A program made the translations under genes and the position numbers. A stretch of 37,703 nt of DNA from Clostridiales bacterium (lineage in GTDB: Bacteria > Bacillota > Clostridia > Oscillospirales > Oscillospiraceae): contig JALFAD010000007.1 of the NCBI GenBank assembly GCA_022772525.1, forward strand, positions 1-37,703. The letters run 5' to 3'. This document shows positions 5,497-13,802 of the stretch, in pieces. Each line of letters opens with the position of its first letter. Positions within the stretch are counted from its first letter, which is position 1. The notes under the pieces were generated by a model. That model had not been told where the DNA came from. It saw only the letters and a list, made by a program, of their open reading frames with translations, and searched no databases.

Positions 5497-8043
5497 GTGA
5501 AAATCCGGATGGTATGCCTGCTGCTGGCGACGCTGCTGAGCGTGACGATCCTCCCCGCTCCGGTGCTGGCGGAGGAGACGCTCCTGCTAGAGGAAGCGGC
5601 GGCCCTGCTGACGATTTCGGAAGTAAAGGCGCTGCCGCCGGATACACCGGGGGTCACGGTTCGGGGGACGGTGGTCTGGGCCGAGGGAGAAAGCTGCATT
5701 GTGCAGGATGCGGGCGGCAGCCTTTGGCTGTGGTCATCCGGAAGCCTTTCCCCCGGAGACGTGGTGCTGGTCACCGGTCAAACGGGGCAGGAGGGATTCC
5801 TTGCGGAAGAAGTGGTTTCGGAGGGAACAGGGCCGCTTCCGGCAGTGGAAACAACGCTTTCTTCCGCACCGGAGGCGCTGCGGATCGTGATTCGGGGCGG
5901 CACGCTGTCGGAGGGCGTTCTGACACAGGATGGGTACAGTGTGGAGGTGTGGGCCGATGAGATTCCCGAGGGCGCGGCGGATGTGTACGGAATTCTGCTG
6001 GAGGGGATTTTCTACGCCGATTCCATCGTGCCCATTGACAGTCCAAGCCGGGAATGGAACGCCTGGTTTGGCCTGCTGGATGCCCACAGCGATCTGTCCG
6101 ACGGACTGGGAACCGTGCAGGAGGCGTTTTCTTATGCGTCCTCTGTGGAGGGATTGGACTTCTTCGCCGTGACGGACCACAGTGACAGCCTTGACAACGC
6201 CGGGAGCGGAAGCGTCACCAGGGACGGTTCCCTAATCAGCGCCGAATGGGCGGCGGGAAAACAGGCTGCCGCCTCTGTGACGGACGAACGGTTTGTGGGC
6301 CTTTTCGGCTATGAAATGAGCTGGGGCGAGGACAAAATGGTGGGCCACATCAACACATTTGGCACCCCCGGCTGGCAGACGCCCCATCAGCCCGGCATGG
6401 ATACGCTGGCGGGCTACTGCGCGGCGCTGGCAAAGGCACCGGGGTCGGTGAGCCAGTTCAACCACCCCAGCATTTTCTACGGCGATTTTGGAGGCTTCCG
6501 GGACTATGACCCGGCCTGCGATGCGGTGGTGCAGCTGCTTCAGGTGGAGGGGGAAGGCGGGGAATCCTTCTACCCCTATTACATTCAGGCGCTGGACGCT
6601 GGCTGGCACGTTGCCCCTACCGTGGGGCAGGACAACCACCACGGCAATTGGGGCGAGGAAAGCCAGAGCCGGACGGCGGTGCTGGCGGAGCGCCTTTCGG
6701 AGGAAGCACTGTACGAAGCCATGGGCGCGCGGCGGGTCTACGCCACGCGGGATCCCGACCTGTATATCGATTACCGTCTGAACGGAACTCTCATGGGTTC
6801 CGTCATGGGCGCTGCGGAAGGGCTGGAAGCCGGTGTGGTACTGGACGACCCCACGGATGGGCCGGAAGCGGCGGTGGAGGTCATCGGTACCGGCGGCGCG
6901 GTTCTGGCAGCCGGGGATACGTCCGGCGGAACGCTGACGCTTCCGGTGCCCGACGGATACCCTTATTATTTTCTGCGGGTCACGCAGCCGGACGGGGATA
7001 CTGCCGTGACGGCTCCCGTGTGGGTGGATGCTTTTACGGATATGGGCATCGGGGATTTTTCTGCGGAGACTGCCAGCCCCCTTGCCGGGCAGACCGTGAA
7101 CCTGACGCTGCTTCTGTATAACCGGGAAGAAATCCCCTTCGAGGTCACCGGCGCGGCGCTGTACCGCGGCGGGGAGAAGCTGGGCGATTTCGTGGCTGCC
7201 GGAAATCTGCGCTATACCTTCCCGCTCCTTTGGGAGAATCCCGGGGAGGTTCGGCTGACGGCGGTGGTGCAGGGCGCCGTGGACGGCGTGGAGAGAAGCT
7301 ATACTGCGGACCTGACCCTGCATTTTGGGGCCGCGAATCCTGTGAAGGCGGATATCCGGCAGGCGCGGGGCGGAACGCCCGGCACGGCCTACGCCATCGA
7401 GGGCTATGCCACCTCCGGCAATACCAACCCCGATACCACCTTTCCGGATACCATCTATGTGCAGGACGATACCGGGGGCATTCCGGTGGCAGGCAGCTTT
7501 TCACAGAGCATTCAGGTGGGCACGCCGCTGGCTGTCACCGGAGTTCTGCGGGAACGGGCAGGGGAGCGGTATCTGGAACTGACAGACTGTCGGATCTCGG
7601 ACAGGGCTATGTACCGGTACGTTCCTCAGCTGCTGAGCTGCCGGGAGGCAACGGATTATGCCAGCCGGGGCGGCAGTCTGGTGCAGACGGAGGGAACCGT
7701 GACGGCGCTGACTTCGGAGAGCGAGGGGGTTTCCCGCTTTACCCTCCGGGACAGCCGGGGCGATACGGCGGAAATTGTCGTTGCCCCTGGGATCCGTTCC
7801 GGGGCCTACGGCATCAACGATCTGGCGGAGCGGGTGAAGGTGGGCAAAACTGTCCGGGCCATGGGCCTGCTTTCCCGGGAGGAAAGCGGACAGGCTGTTC
7901 TGCGGGTGCGCAACTGTGACGAGGTGGTGGCTGTGGCGGAACGGGAAACGGTTCCGGTGGCTGCGCCTGTCATCGCCGATGAAACCAATCCTCGCACCGG
8001 CGATGGGCGGATTTGGCTCCTGATTGCGGATTTCCTGCGGTAA
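5497..8043 (+). CDS. Secreted PHP-domain (CehA/McbA-type) metallohydrolase with OB-fold modules
   Basis: 848 residues from GTG 5497. A signal peptide spans 1-25 (hydrophobic core, VLA-EE cleavage). An OB-fold-like module (about 38-110) is followed by a PHP hydrolase domain (about 187-430). Metal-site candidates there are His197, the TDHSD motif at 226-230, Glu273 in GYEMSWG, His284, FNHP (321-324) and the QDNHH motif (378-382). A beta-sandwich region (about 510-610) and two more OB-fold-like modules (about 617-700 and 705-812) follow. It probably cleaves a phosphoester or related bond outside the cell; the substrate is unknown. The C-terminus has NPRTG (831-835), a sortase-type motif, but only 13 residues follow and no membrane helix or basic tail is left. 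Confidence 0.85.
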   Translation: MKIRMVCLLLATLLSVTILPAPVLAEETLLLEEAAALLTISEVKALPPDTPGVTVRGTVVWAEGESCIVQDAGGSLWLWSSGSLSPGDVVLVTGQTGQEGFLAEEVVSEGTGPLPAVETTLSSAPEALRIVIRGGTLSEGVLTQDGYSVEVWADEIPEGAADVYGILLEGIFYADSIVPIDSPSREWNAWFGLLDAHSDLSDGLGTVQEAFSYASSVEGLDFFAVTDHSDSLDNAGSGSVTRDGSLISAEWAAGKQAAASVTDERFVGLFGYEMSWGEDKMVGHINTFGTPGWQTPHQPGMDTLAGYCAALAKAPGSVSQFNHPSIFYGDFGGFRDYDPACDAVVQLLQVEGEGGESFYPYYIQALDAGWHVAPTVGQDNHHGNWGEESQSRTAVLAERLSEEALYEAMGARRVYATRDPDLYIDYRLNGTLMGSVMGAAEGLEAGVVLDDPTDGPEAAVEVIGTGGAVLAAGDTSGGTLTLPVPDGYPYYFLRVTQPDGDTAVTAPVWVDAFTDMGIGDFSAETASPLAGQTVNLTLLLYNREEIPFEVTGAALYRGGEKLGDFVAAGNLRYTFPLLWENPGEVRLTAVVQGAVDGVERSYTADLTLHFGAANPVKADIRQARGGTPGTAYAIEGYATSGNTNPDTTFPDTIYVQDDTGGIPVAGSFSQSIQVGTPLAVTGVLRERAGERYLELTDCRISDRAMYRYVPQLLSCREATDYASRGGSLVQTEGTVTALTSESEGVSRFTLRDSRGDTAEIVVAPGIRSGAYGINDLAERVKVGKTVRAMGLLSREESGQAVLRVRNCDEVVAVAERETVPVAAPVIADETNPRTGDGRIWLLIADFLR

Positions 8044-8047
8044 ACGG

Positions 8048-8076
8048 TTGCATTAACGAGAAAAATGTGGTATGCT
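8048..8076 (+). promoter_or_regulatory. Promoter of the first LRR-like gene
   Basis: TTGCAT (8048-8053), 17 bases, TATGCT (8071-8076), beginning five bases after the PHP stop codon. A TGG before the -10 adds an extended -10 feature. Confidence 0.65.
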
Positions 8077-8112
8077 TTCCGGATGAAACAAGCCGAACCG
8101 GGAGGATTGGTC

Positions 8113-9780
8113 ATGAGCAAAAAAGTGGTTGTGGTTCTGACGGTCATTACGCTGATTCTGGCGCTGGTGGTGGCCGGGGCCGTGGGATTTTTGTGGTATC
8201 GCGATACCCATGTGTTTGTGGACGGCAAGGCCTACTCCAACCGTGAGGAGAGCATGGATTTGCGGGAAGAGACGATGTCGGTCGAGCACTACGACCAGCT
8301 CCATGCCCTGCTGCCGGACTGCACGATTCTCTGGAACGTGCCTTTTCAGAACGGCGTGGCTTCCAGCAACTCCGAAGAACTGACTATCACCACGCTTTCC
8401 AAGGAGGACATTGAACTGCTGGCGGCTTACTTCCCAAACCTGCGGAAGGTGGATGCCGCCCAGTGCGGCGACTATGCCATGCTGGAAGCGCTGCAGCAGC
8501 GGCTGCCGGAGGTGGAAGTAATCTATGAGGTTACTCTGGGCGGCAAGTCCTTTGCCCCGGATACCACGGAGCTGGCCTTGGAGGAGGGGGATTATGACCT
8601 CGAAACCCTGACCCGGAATCTTCCTCATCTGCCCCAGGTGACGGCTGTGACGTTTTTGCGGACGGAACTGACCATGGAGCAGGTGGAACAGCTCCGCACG
8701 GACTTCCCAGAGGTGGAATTTGGCTATACCGTCACCATTCTGGGTGAGGAATATGACGAAGGAACGGAAACCATCAATCTGTCCGCGATGACTTCGGAAC
8801 AGGTAAGCGAGGTGGCGCAGAAGCTGTCCATGCTGCCCGCTCTGGAAAAACTGATTCTGACCGATGCGGCGGGCAACAGCCAGCTTCCCAAGGAGGACGT
8901 GAAGGTATTGCAGGAGGCCGTGCCCAACGCGGTGATCGACTACAGCTTTGACTTCTTCGGCACGAAGCTCTCCACCGCTGAGGAGGAAGTCCACATTAAA
9001 AACGTGAAAATCGGCGACGAGGGCGAAGCCGAGGTGCGCGCGGCACTGGATCTGCTGCCGAACTGCAAGCGGTTCGTGCTGGAAAACTGCCAGATCTCCA
9101 ACGAGGTCATGGCAAAGCTCCGGGACGACTACCGGGACCGCACCAAGGTGGTCTGGCGGGTGAATTTCGGCAAGGGCAGCACCCTCACCGACGCACAGAT
9201 CATCCGGGCCGTCTATGATCTGGTGGACGCCAACTGTGCCAATCTGGTTTATTGCGAGGACGCTCGGTTCATGGACATCGGACACAATGAATTCCTGAAG
9301 GAATCCTCCTTCATTTCCGGTATGAAGAGCCTGGAATACGTCATTATTTCCGGCTCCATGATCAGCGACCTGAAGCCCTTTGCCAACTGTAAGAACCTGA
9401 AGGTGCTGGAAGCGGCGTTCTGCGAGTATATCTACAGCGCGGAGGGACTGGAGGGCTGCGAATCGCTGGAGCGGCTGAACATCAGCTACACCCACATCAC
9501 CGATCTGTCCCCGCTGGACAACCTGAACCTCGTGAACCTGTGCGCCATGTATGAGGGCAAGTCCCGGGTGCCCCAGGAGGAGCAGGAGCGTTTTAAGGCC
9601 CTGAAGCCCGACTGCAAGATGACCTTCGTGGGTTCCCAGCCCTACGGCTCCGCCTGGCGGTATGACGATGATAATAACCCGCTGGAATGGTACGCCACCA
9701 TCCGCAAGGTCTTCCGCTACGACATTTTCCCCGCCACACCCAACCATGTGGGCTGGTATCTGAAAGACGAATTGGATTGA
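8113..9780 (+). CDS. Membrane-anchored leucine-rich-repeat-like protein (paralogue 1)
   Basis: 555 residues from ATG 8113 (GGGAGG ribosome site). One N-terminal membrane helix (about 5-28) puts the rest outside the cell. The ectodomain begins with SMDLREETMSVEHYDQL and ILWNVPFQ (72-79). It then has several ~60-70-residue units, each pairing a leucine-rich turn with a short beta segment (pattern V-x3-V-x3-G-x3-F/Y-x3-T). The C-terminal third is LRR-like (LEYVIISGSMISDLKPF, LERLNISYTHITDLSPL). The protein has the same plan as 31510-33108, so the two are paralogues. No catalytic motif is seen; binding or scaffolding is inferred. It lies between the PHP protein and an MBOAT acyltransferase. Confidence 0.85.
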   Translation: MSKKVVVVLTVITLILALVVAGAVGFLWYRDTHVFVDGKAYSNREESMDLREETMSVEHYDQLHALLPDCTILWNVPFQNGVASSNSEELTITTLSKEDIELLAAYFPNLRKVDAAQCGDYAMLEALQQRLPEVEVIYEVTLGGKSFAPDTTELALEEGDYDLETLTRNLPHLPQVTAVTFLRTELTMEQVEQLRTDFPEVEFGYTVTILGEEYDEGTETINLSAMTSEQVSEVAQKLSMLPALEKLILTDAAGNSQLPKEDVKVLQEAVPNAVIDYSFDFFGTKLSTAEEEVHIKNVKIGDEGEAEVRAALDLLPNCKRFVLENCQISNEVMAKLRDDYRDRTKVVWRVNFGKGSTLTDAQIIRAVYDLVDANCANLVYCEDARFMDIGHNEFLKESSFISGMKSLEYVIISGSMISDLKPFANCKNLKVLEAAFCEYIYSAEGLEGCESLERLNISYTHITDLSPLDNLNLVNLCAMYEGKSRVPQEEQERFKALKPDCKMTFVGSQPYGSAWRYDDDNNPLEWYATIRKVFRYDIFPATPNHVGWYLKDELD

Positions 9781-9786
9781 TAGAAT

Positions 9787-9815
9787 GCTGCTGACCGACC
9801 TTCCCGGTCAGCAGC
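9787..9815. other. 11-bp stem hairpin between LRR-like gene and MBOAT gene
   Basis: GCTGCTGACCG pairs exactly with CGGTCAGCAGC around 7 bases. No T-run follows, so it may stabilise or partly attenuate the transcript rather than end it. Confidence 0.55.
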
Positions 9816-9845
9816 GTCCGCTACTAGGAAAGAAAGAGGGATTGT

Positions 9846-11273
9846 TTGCTTTTTACAAGTCTTGAATTCTTACTGACCTTCCTGCCGGGAACCCTGCTGG
9901 TGTATTTTCTCCTGCCGAAAAAGGCGAGGAACTACTGGCTGCTGTTGGTCAGCCTGTTCTTTTATACCTGGGGCGCGCCGAAATTCGCCGTGTTTCTGGT
10001 TGGCTCCATCGTGTTCAATTACGGCATGGCGCTGCTGATCGACAAAATCCCGACGGGCCGTCTGCGTAAGGCCCTTCTGGCAGCGGCGGTGCTGGGGAAT
10101 CTTTCCATTCTGTTCGTGTTCAAGTACATGAATTTTGTCACCTCCGTACTGCGGGGCTGGTTCCCGGCGCTGGAGGGCGTCATTCCACAGACGGACTTCC
10201 GCCTGCCCATCGGCATTTCCTTTTTCACCTTTCAGGCACTCAGCTATGTGGTGGATGTGTACCGGGGCACGGTGGCGGTGCAGAAGAATCCGGCCTATGT
10301 GGGGCTTTACATCTCCTTCTTCCCACAGCTGATTGCCGGCCCCATCGTCCGCTACTCCACCATCGCCGAGGATATTGAGAACCGAACCATTACCTTTGAT
10401 GGTTTTTCCCGGGGCGTCATGCGGTTTCTGTACGGCTTCAACCGAAAAATGCTGCTGGCGAATGTGCTGGCGAAGGCGGCGGATGCGGCCTTTGCCGCCT
10501 CCAATCTGAGCGTAGCCATGGCGTGGCTGGGCAGCATCTGCTACACCCTGCAAATTTACTTCGACTTCTCCGGCTACTCGGAAATGGCCATCGGCATGGG
10601 CCGGATGTTCGGTTTCCGGTTTCTGGAAAATTTCAACTATCCCTACATCTCCAAAACCGTTACGGAATTCTGGCGGCGGTGGCATATTTCTCTTGGCAGC
10701 TGGTTTCGGGATTATGTCTACTTCCCCCTGGGCGGCTCCCGGGTGAAATCCAAAGGCCGTCTGGTATTCAATCTGGCGGTGGTTTGGCTGGCTACCGGTA
10801 TCTGGCACGGGGCCAACTGGACGTTCCTGCTCTGGGGCAGTTTCTACGGCCTTATCATCATCACTGAAAAGCTGCTGAACCTGCCGGGACGCCTGCCTGC
10901 TCACCGGGTGGCGGCGGCTGCGTACCAGATTCTCACCATGCTCGCCGTGATGGTGGGCTGGGTGCTGTTCCGGGCGGACAACCTGACGGCGGCGGGGAAT
11001 TATTTGATGACCATGTTTGGCCTGAACGGGGCGGCGCTGGTGGATACCATGGCGGCGTTCCACTTCCGGGAGTACCTCGTGCCGCTGGCAGCTGGCATCC
11101 TGTGCTCCACACCGCTGTTCCGCTGGCTCCATGAAAAGGCGGCGGCGCGGGGGCCTGTGTGGGAAAACGGTTATGAGCTGTGCGATGGGCTGGTGCAGCT
11201 GCTGCTGTTTGCCGTGGGCCTGTCGTGCCTCGTGATGAACGCCCATAACCCCTTTATCTATTTCAATTTCTGA
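9846..11273 (+). CDS. MBOAT-family O-acyltransferase (AlgI/DltB-like)
   Basis: 475 residues, from TTG 9846 preceded by AAAGAGGG; the N-terminus LFTSLEFLL is the standard opening of the family. It is a polytopic membrane protein with the MBOAT signature FWRRWHISLGSWFRDYVY (275-292), PLGG, and the invariant histidine His321 in GIWHGANW. Such proteins move acetyl or other acyl groups across the membrane onto surface polysaccharides or teichoic acids. The gene is followed 13 bases later by a DHHW/AlgJ-like gene, the usual partner that completes the transfer outside. The acceptor polymer cannot be read from the sequence: no dlt or alginate genes are present. Confidence 0.92.
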   Translation: MLFTSLEFLLTFLPGTLLVYFLLPKKARNYWLLLVSLFFYTWGAPKFAVFLVGSIVFNYGMALLIDKIPTGRLRKALLAAAVLGNLSILFVFKYMNFVTSVLRGWFPALEGVIPQTDFRLPIGISFFTFQALSYVVDVYRGTVAVQKNPAYVGLYISFFPQLIAGPIVRYSTIAEDIENRTITFDGFSRGVMRFLYGFNRKMLLANVLAKAADAAFAASNLSVAMAWLGSICYTLQIYFDFSGYSEMAIGMGRMFGFRFLENFNYPYISKTVTEFWRRWHISLGSWFRDYVYFPLGGSRVKSKGRLVFNLAVVWLATGIWHGANWTFLLWGSFYGLIIITEKLLNLPGRLPAHRVAAAAYQILTMLAVMVGWVLFRADNLTAAGNYLMTMFGLNGAALVDTMAAFHFREYLVPLAAGILCSTPLFRWLHEKAAARGPVWENGYELCDGLVQLLLFAVGLSCLVMNAHNPFIYFNF

Positions 11274-11286
11274 AAGAAGGAACAGT

Positions 11287-12462
11287 ATGAAGCGAAAAAA
11301 TTTTGCGCCGCGGGTAATTGCGGCGGTCTTCCTGCTGCTCCTGTTTTTCCTGACGGTCAGCAATCTGGGCATCCCGCTGAACTGCGCCAGGCAGTACCTC
11401 TCCGGGGAGCTTTCCTTTGCCTCAGCCATGCACCAGATTGTGGCGGACTATCAGGAGCGCTCAACCCAGAAGGAGCCGCTGCTGACACTGAACGGCTATT
11501 ATATGCGCCTGACCGGGGCCAGAATCAGCAACGGTGTGGTGCGGATGACCAACGGAATGCTGACGGAGGAGACCCGGAAGGCTGACCCGGGCTACGCGGC
11601 TGACCAGCTGACGGGACTGTACCGGTATTTGCAGGAGCGGGACACCCCCTTCCTGTTTGTGGAGGCCCCCCGGAAGCCGGGGCTGGACGGCAGCCTGATG
11701 CCCGAGGGCACGGAAAACCACTGCAATGAAAACGCCGACGGCCTGCTGGCGCTACTGGAGGAGAACGGCGTGCCCTTCCTTGACCTGCGTCCGGAGCTGG
11801 CGGGGTCTGCGGAAGCGCTGGAGCGGTATTTCTACCGGACGGACCACCACTGGAACGACGAGGGGGCCTTCGCAGCCTTTCAGCGCATCACAGAGCGGCT
11901 TCAGGAGCAGTTCCCGGAGGAAACCATCCGCTCCTACATAACGGAGCGGGAGAACTGGGAAAAACACACCCTGAAAAACTATTTTCTGGGCAGCCACGGC
12001 AGACGGGTGGGCATTGGCTTTGCGGGCGCGGAGGATTTTTTCTACCTGACCCCCCAATTTGACACCCAGATGTCCTGCAGTATTCCTAGCAGCGGGATTT
12101 ACCGGGAGGGCAGCTTCGCCGAGGCCGCGCTGAACATGGAGCGCCTCACGGGGGAGCCGGACTATTACAATTCCTCTCCCTACGACGTGCACACCGGCGA
12201 AAACTATGCCCATGTGCAGTTCCGCTGTGAAACGGCCCCATCGGACAAGAAAATCCTGATGATCAAGGACAGCTTCGGCTTGCCTGTAGAGGATTTCCTC
12301 AGCACAGCCTTCCGGCGGGTGGAGACGCTGGATCTGCGGTATTTAAAGGATACCACGGCGGCAGAGGTCATTGACCGGTTCCAGCCGGATATGGTGATCG
12401 TCATGTACAACCCCTTCGTCATGGAGGGGGAATGCCTGCAATTCGGGCTGGGCGGCGGCTGA
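11287..12462 (+). CDS. DHHW-family (AlgJ/AlgX-like, SGNH-fold) surface O-acetylation protein
   Basis: 391 residues from ATG 11287 (AGAAGGAA ribosome site). An N-terminal signal anchor (about 9-27) is followed by an extracytoplasmic domain with NGYYMRL (69-75), the DHHW motif at 186-189 in YRTDHHWNDEG, and IKDSFG (326-331) with the likely nucleophile Ser329. In AlgJ/AlgX and PatB-like proteins this fold accepts the acyl group delivered by the MBOAT protein and passes it to the polymer. Direct coupling to the MBOAT gene supports that role here. It is the last gene of the surface module; a repeat-filled intergenic region follows. Confidence 0.9.
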   Translation: MKRKNFAPRVIAAVFLLLLFFLTVSNLGIPLNCARQYLSGELSFASAMHQIVADYQERSTQKEPLLTLNGYYMRLTGARISNGVVRMTNGMLTEETRKADPGYAADQLTGLYRYLQERDTPFLFVEAPRKPGLDGSLMPEGTENHCNENADGLLALLEENGVPFLDLRPELAGSAEALERYFYRTDHHWNDEGAFAAFQRITERLQEQFPEETIRSYITERENWEKHTLKNYFLGSHGRRVGIGFAGAEDFFYLTPQFDTQMSCSIPSSGIYREGSFAEAALNMERLTGEPDYYNSSPYDVHTGENYAHVQFRCETAPSDKKILMIKDSFGLPVEDFLSTAFRRVETLDLRYLKDTTAAEVIDRFQPDMVIVMYNPFVMEGECLQFGLGGG

Positions 12463-12494
12463 GAAAAGCTTTCCCCGCAGGGAAATGTATGGCT

Positions 12495-12679
12495 GCTAAA
12501 GGGGAATTTATCGGATTAAGAATGTCATTGCGAGGAGCGAAGCGACGTGGCAATCCCCATCAATATACAGAGCGGTCATTGACAGGTTCTTCGTCTAACC
12601 GGGGGATTGCCACACCAGTGACATCGGTCACTGGTTCGCAATGACATTCTGTTAATCAGCTAAAGAACAATTTATCTGA
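12495..12679. repeat. Imperfect 21-bp direct repeats flanking the MITE-like element
   Basis: The segment starting GCTAAAGGGGAATTTATC (12495-12515) recurs as GCTAAAGAACAATTTATC (12659-12679). About 17 of 21 positions agree. Its first 13 bases recur a third time at 12785-12797. Confidence 0.55.
12514..12657. mobile_element. MITE-like palindromic repeat element
   Basis: Ends are inverted repeats: GATTAA then AATGTCATTGCG on the left (12521-12532), CGCAATGACATT then TTAATC on the right (12637-12648). A second pair lies inside: GTGGCAATCCCC (12547-12558) with GGGGATTGCCAC (12602-12613). A small hairpin CAGTGAC/GTCACTG sits in the right half. No coding capacity. Elements opening with TGTCATTGCGAGGAGCGAAG are widely dispersed in bacterial genomes in my recollection, but this was not checked. 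Confidence 0.7.
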
Positions 12680-12680
12680 C

Positions 12681-12787
12681 TAGGGAACGATACCGAGCAA
12701 TACCCAATGGTGTAACAATTTCACACCAGTCGTGCACGCATTGTCCGGCGGCACTGCCGCCCGCATTGTCCGCGGCGACTCGCCGCT
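12681..12787. repeat. Dispersed repeat, copy 1
   Basis: The first 33 bases (12681-12713, AGGGAACGATACCGAGC onward) match 25182-25214 with one difference. The last 26 bases (12762-12787) match 25238-25263 with two differences. Copy 1 has about 25 extra bases in the middle, including an additional CGCATTGTCC unit at 12738-12747. No coding function. Confidence 0.8.
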
Positions 12788-12807
12788 AAAGAACAATATT
12801 GCGCCGC

Positions 12808-12835
12808 AAAAACCTTCCCCACGGGGAAGGTTTTT
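12808..12835. terminator. Bidirectional terminator before the MoxR gene
   Basis: AAAAACCTTCCC (12808-12819) pairs with GGGAAGGTTTTT (12824-12835) around CACG, ending in five T. It ends transcripts of the surface module and insulates the next promoter. Confidence 0.8.
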
Positions 12836-12848
12836 GTGATTTTGTTAC

Positions 12849-12877
12849 TTACGCAAAAGGCCGAAATATGGTATACT
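12849..12877 (+). promoter_or_regulatory. Promoter of the MoxR/CoxE-like pair
   Basis: TTACGC (12849-12854), 17 bases, TATACT (12872-12877), with TGG just before the -10 (extended -10). The AAGGAGG ribosome site follows at 12885-12891. Confidence 0.6.
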
Positions 12878-12899
12878 GAGAAAAAAGGAGGGCGTCACT

Positions 12900-13802
12900 A
12901 TGACCTACGAAGAACTGAAAGCCAAAATGGACGACTGCCACTATATCTACGACGAAACCCTTGCGACGATTTTGTATGTTTCCCTGCAATTGGGACGGCC
13001 CCTGCTCATTGAGGGCGCGGCGGGCGTCGGTAAAACCGAGGTCGCCAAGGTGATGGCTTCCGCGCTGGGCCGGGATCTGGTGCGTCTGCAATGCTACGAG
13101 GGGCTGGACGAGAGCAAGGCCCTCTACGAGTGGAACTACCAGAAACAGCTGCTTTCCATTCAGGTGAACATGAACGCGCAGGATAAAGACAGCCTGACCA
13201 AGTCCCTGTTCAGCGACGAATACCTGCTGGAACGGCCCCTGCTGCAATCCATCCGCTCGGAAAAGCCGGTGGTGCTGCTTATCGACGAAATCGACAAGGC
13301 CGACGAGGAATTCGAGGCATTTCTGTTGGAACTGCTTTCCGAGATGCAGGTGACCATTCCCGAGATTGGCACGGTGAAGGCAAAGTCCGTTCCCTTTGTG
13401 GTGCTGACTTCCAACCGGGCCCGGCCCCTGAGCGAAGCCCTGCGCCGCCGCTGTGCCTACCTCTATATTGAATATCCCGACATGGAGAAGGAATTGGCGA
13501 TTCTTCGCGCCAAGCTTCCTCATGTGGACGACCGGCTCTGCGCACAGGTAGCTCTCGCGGTGCAGAAGCTGCGCGCCAATGACATCATTCTCAAGAAGCC
13601 CTCCATTGCGGAGACTTTGGACTGGGCGGCGGCGCTGGATGCCCTCGGCATCCGGGAGCTGACCCCCGATGCCCTGCGGCAGACCGCGGGCTTTGTCCTC
13701 AAAAACAACGAGGACCTGGATGCCATGGATTTGGACGCCGAGGAACCCCGGCAGCACACCTGCCAGTGCGGCGGCAGCTGCGGAGGACACCACCATGGGT
13801 GA
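12900..13802 (+). CDS. MoxR/CoxD-like AAA+ ATPase with Cys/His-rich tail
   Basis: 300 residues. Walker A GAAGVGKT at 39-46, Walker B VVLLIDEID with Asp129-Glu130, sensor-1 TSNRARPL (170-177), and an arginine cluster RRR (182-184). This is the MoxR class of AAA+ ATPases, which act as chaperones with VWA partners to mature metal enzymes or complexes; CoxD helps assemble the CODH active site. The C-terminus is unusual: three Cys and four His within HTCQCGGSCGGHHHG (286-300), a likely metal-binding tail. The stop overlaps the start of the CoxE-like gene by 8 bases, so the two are translationally coupled. Its client is unknown; the hydrogenase operon next door is one candidate. Confidence 0.9.
   Translation: MTYEELKAKMDDCHYIYDETLATILYVSLQLGRPLLIEGAAGVGKTEVAKVMASALGRDLVRLQCYEGLDESKALYEWNYQKQLLSIQVNMNAQDKDSLTKSLFSDEYLLERPLLQSIRSEKPVVLLIDEIDKADEEFEAFLLELLSEMQVTIPEIGTVKAKSVPFVVLTSNRARPLSEALRRRCAYLYIEYPDMEKELAILRAKLPHVDDRLCAQVALAVQKLRANDIILKKPSIAETLDWAAALDALGIRELTPDALRQTAGFVLKNNEDLDAMDLDAEEPRQHTCQCGGSCGGHHHG

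Larger units (their letters stand above)
12463..12899. other. Intergenic repeat island
   Basis: No gene is supported between the DHHW stop and ATG 12900. The stretch holds a MITE-like inverted-repeat element flanked by imperfect direct repeats, a second repeat family also found at 25182, a terminator and the promoter of the MoxR gene. GCTAAAG-type repeats recur at 12495, 12659 and 12785. Confidence 0.7.

Noticed and set aside
8053..9747. 564-codon minus-strand frame opposite the first LRR-like gene
   Set aside because: Shadow frame; the plus-strand gene has promoter, ribosome site, membrane helix and a paralogue.
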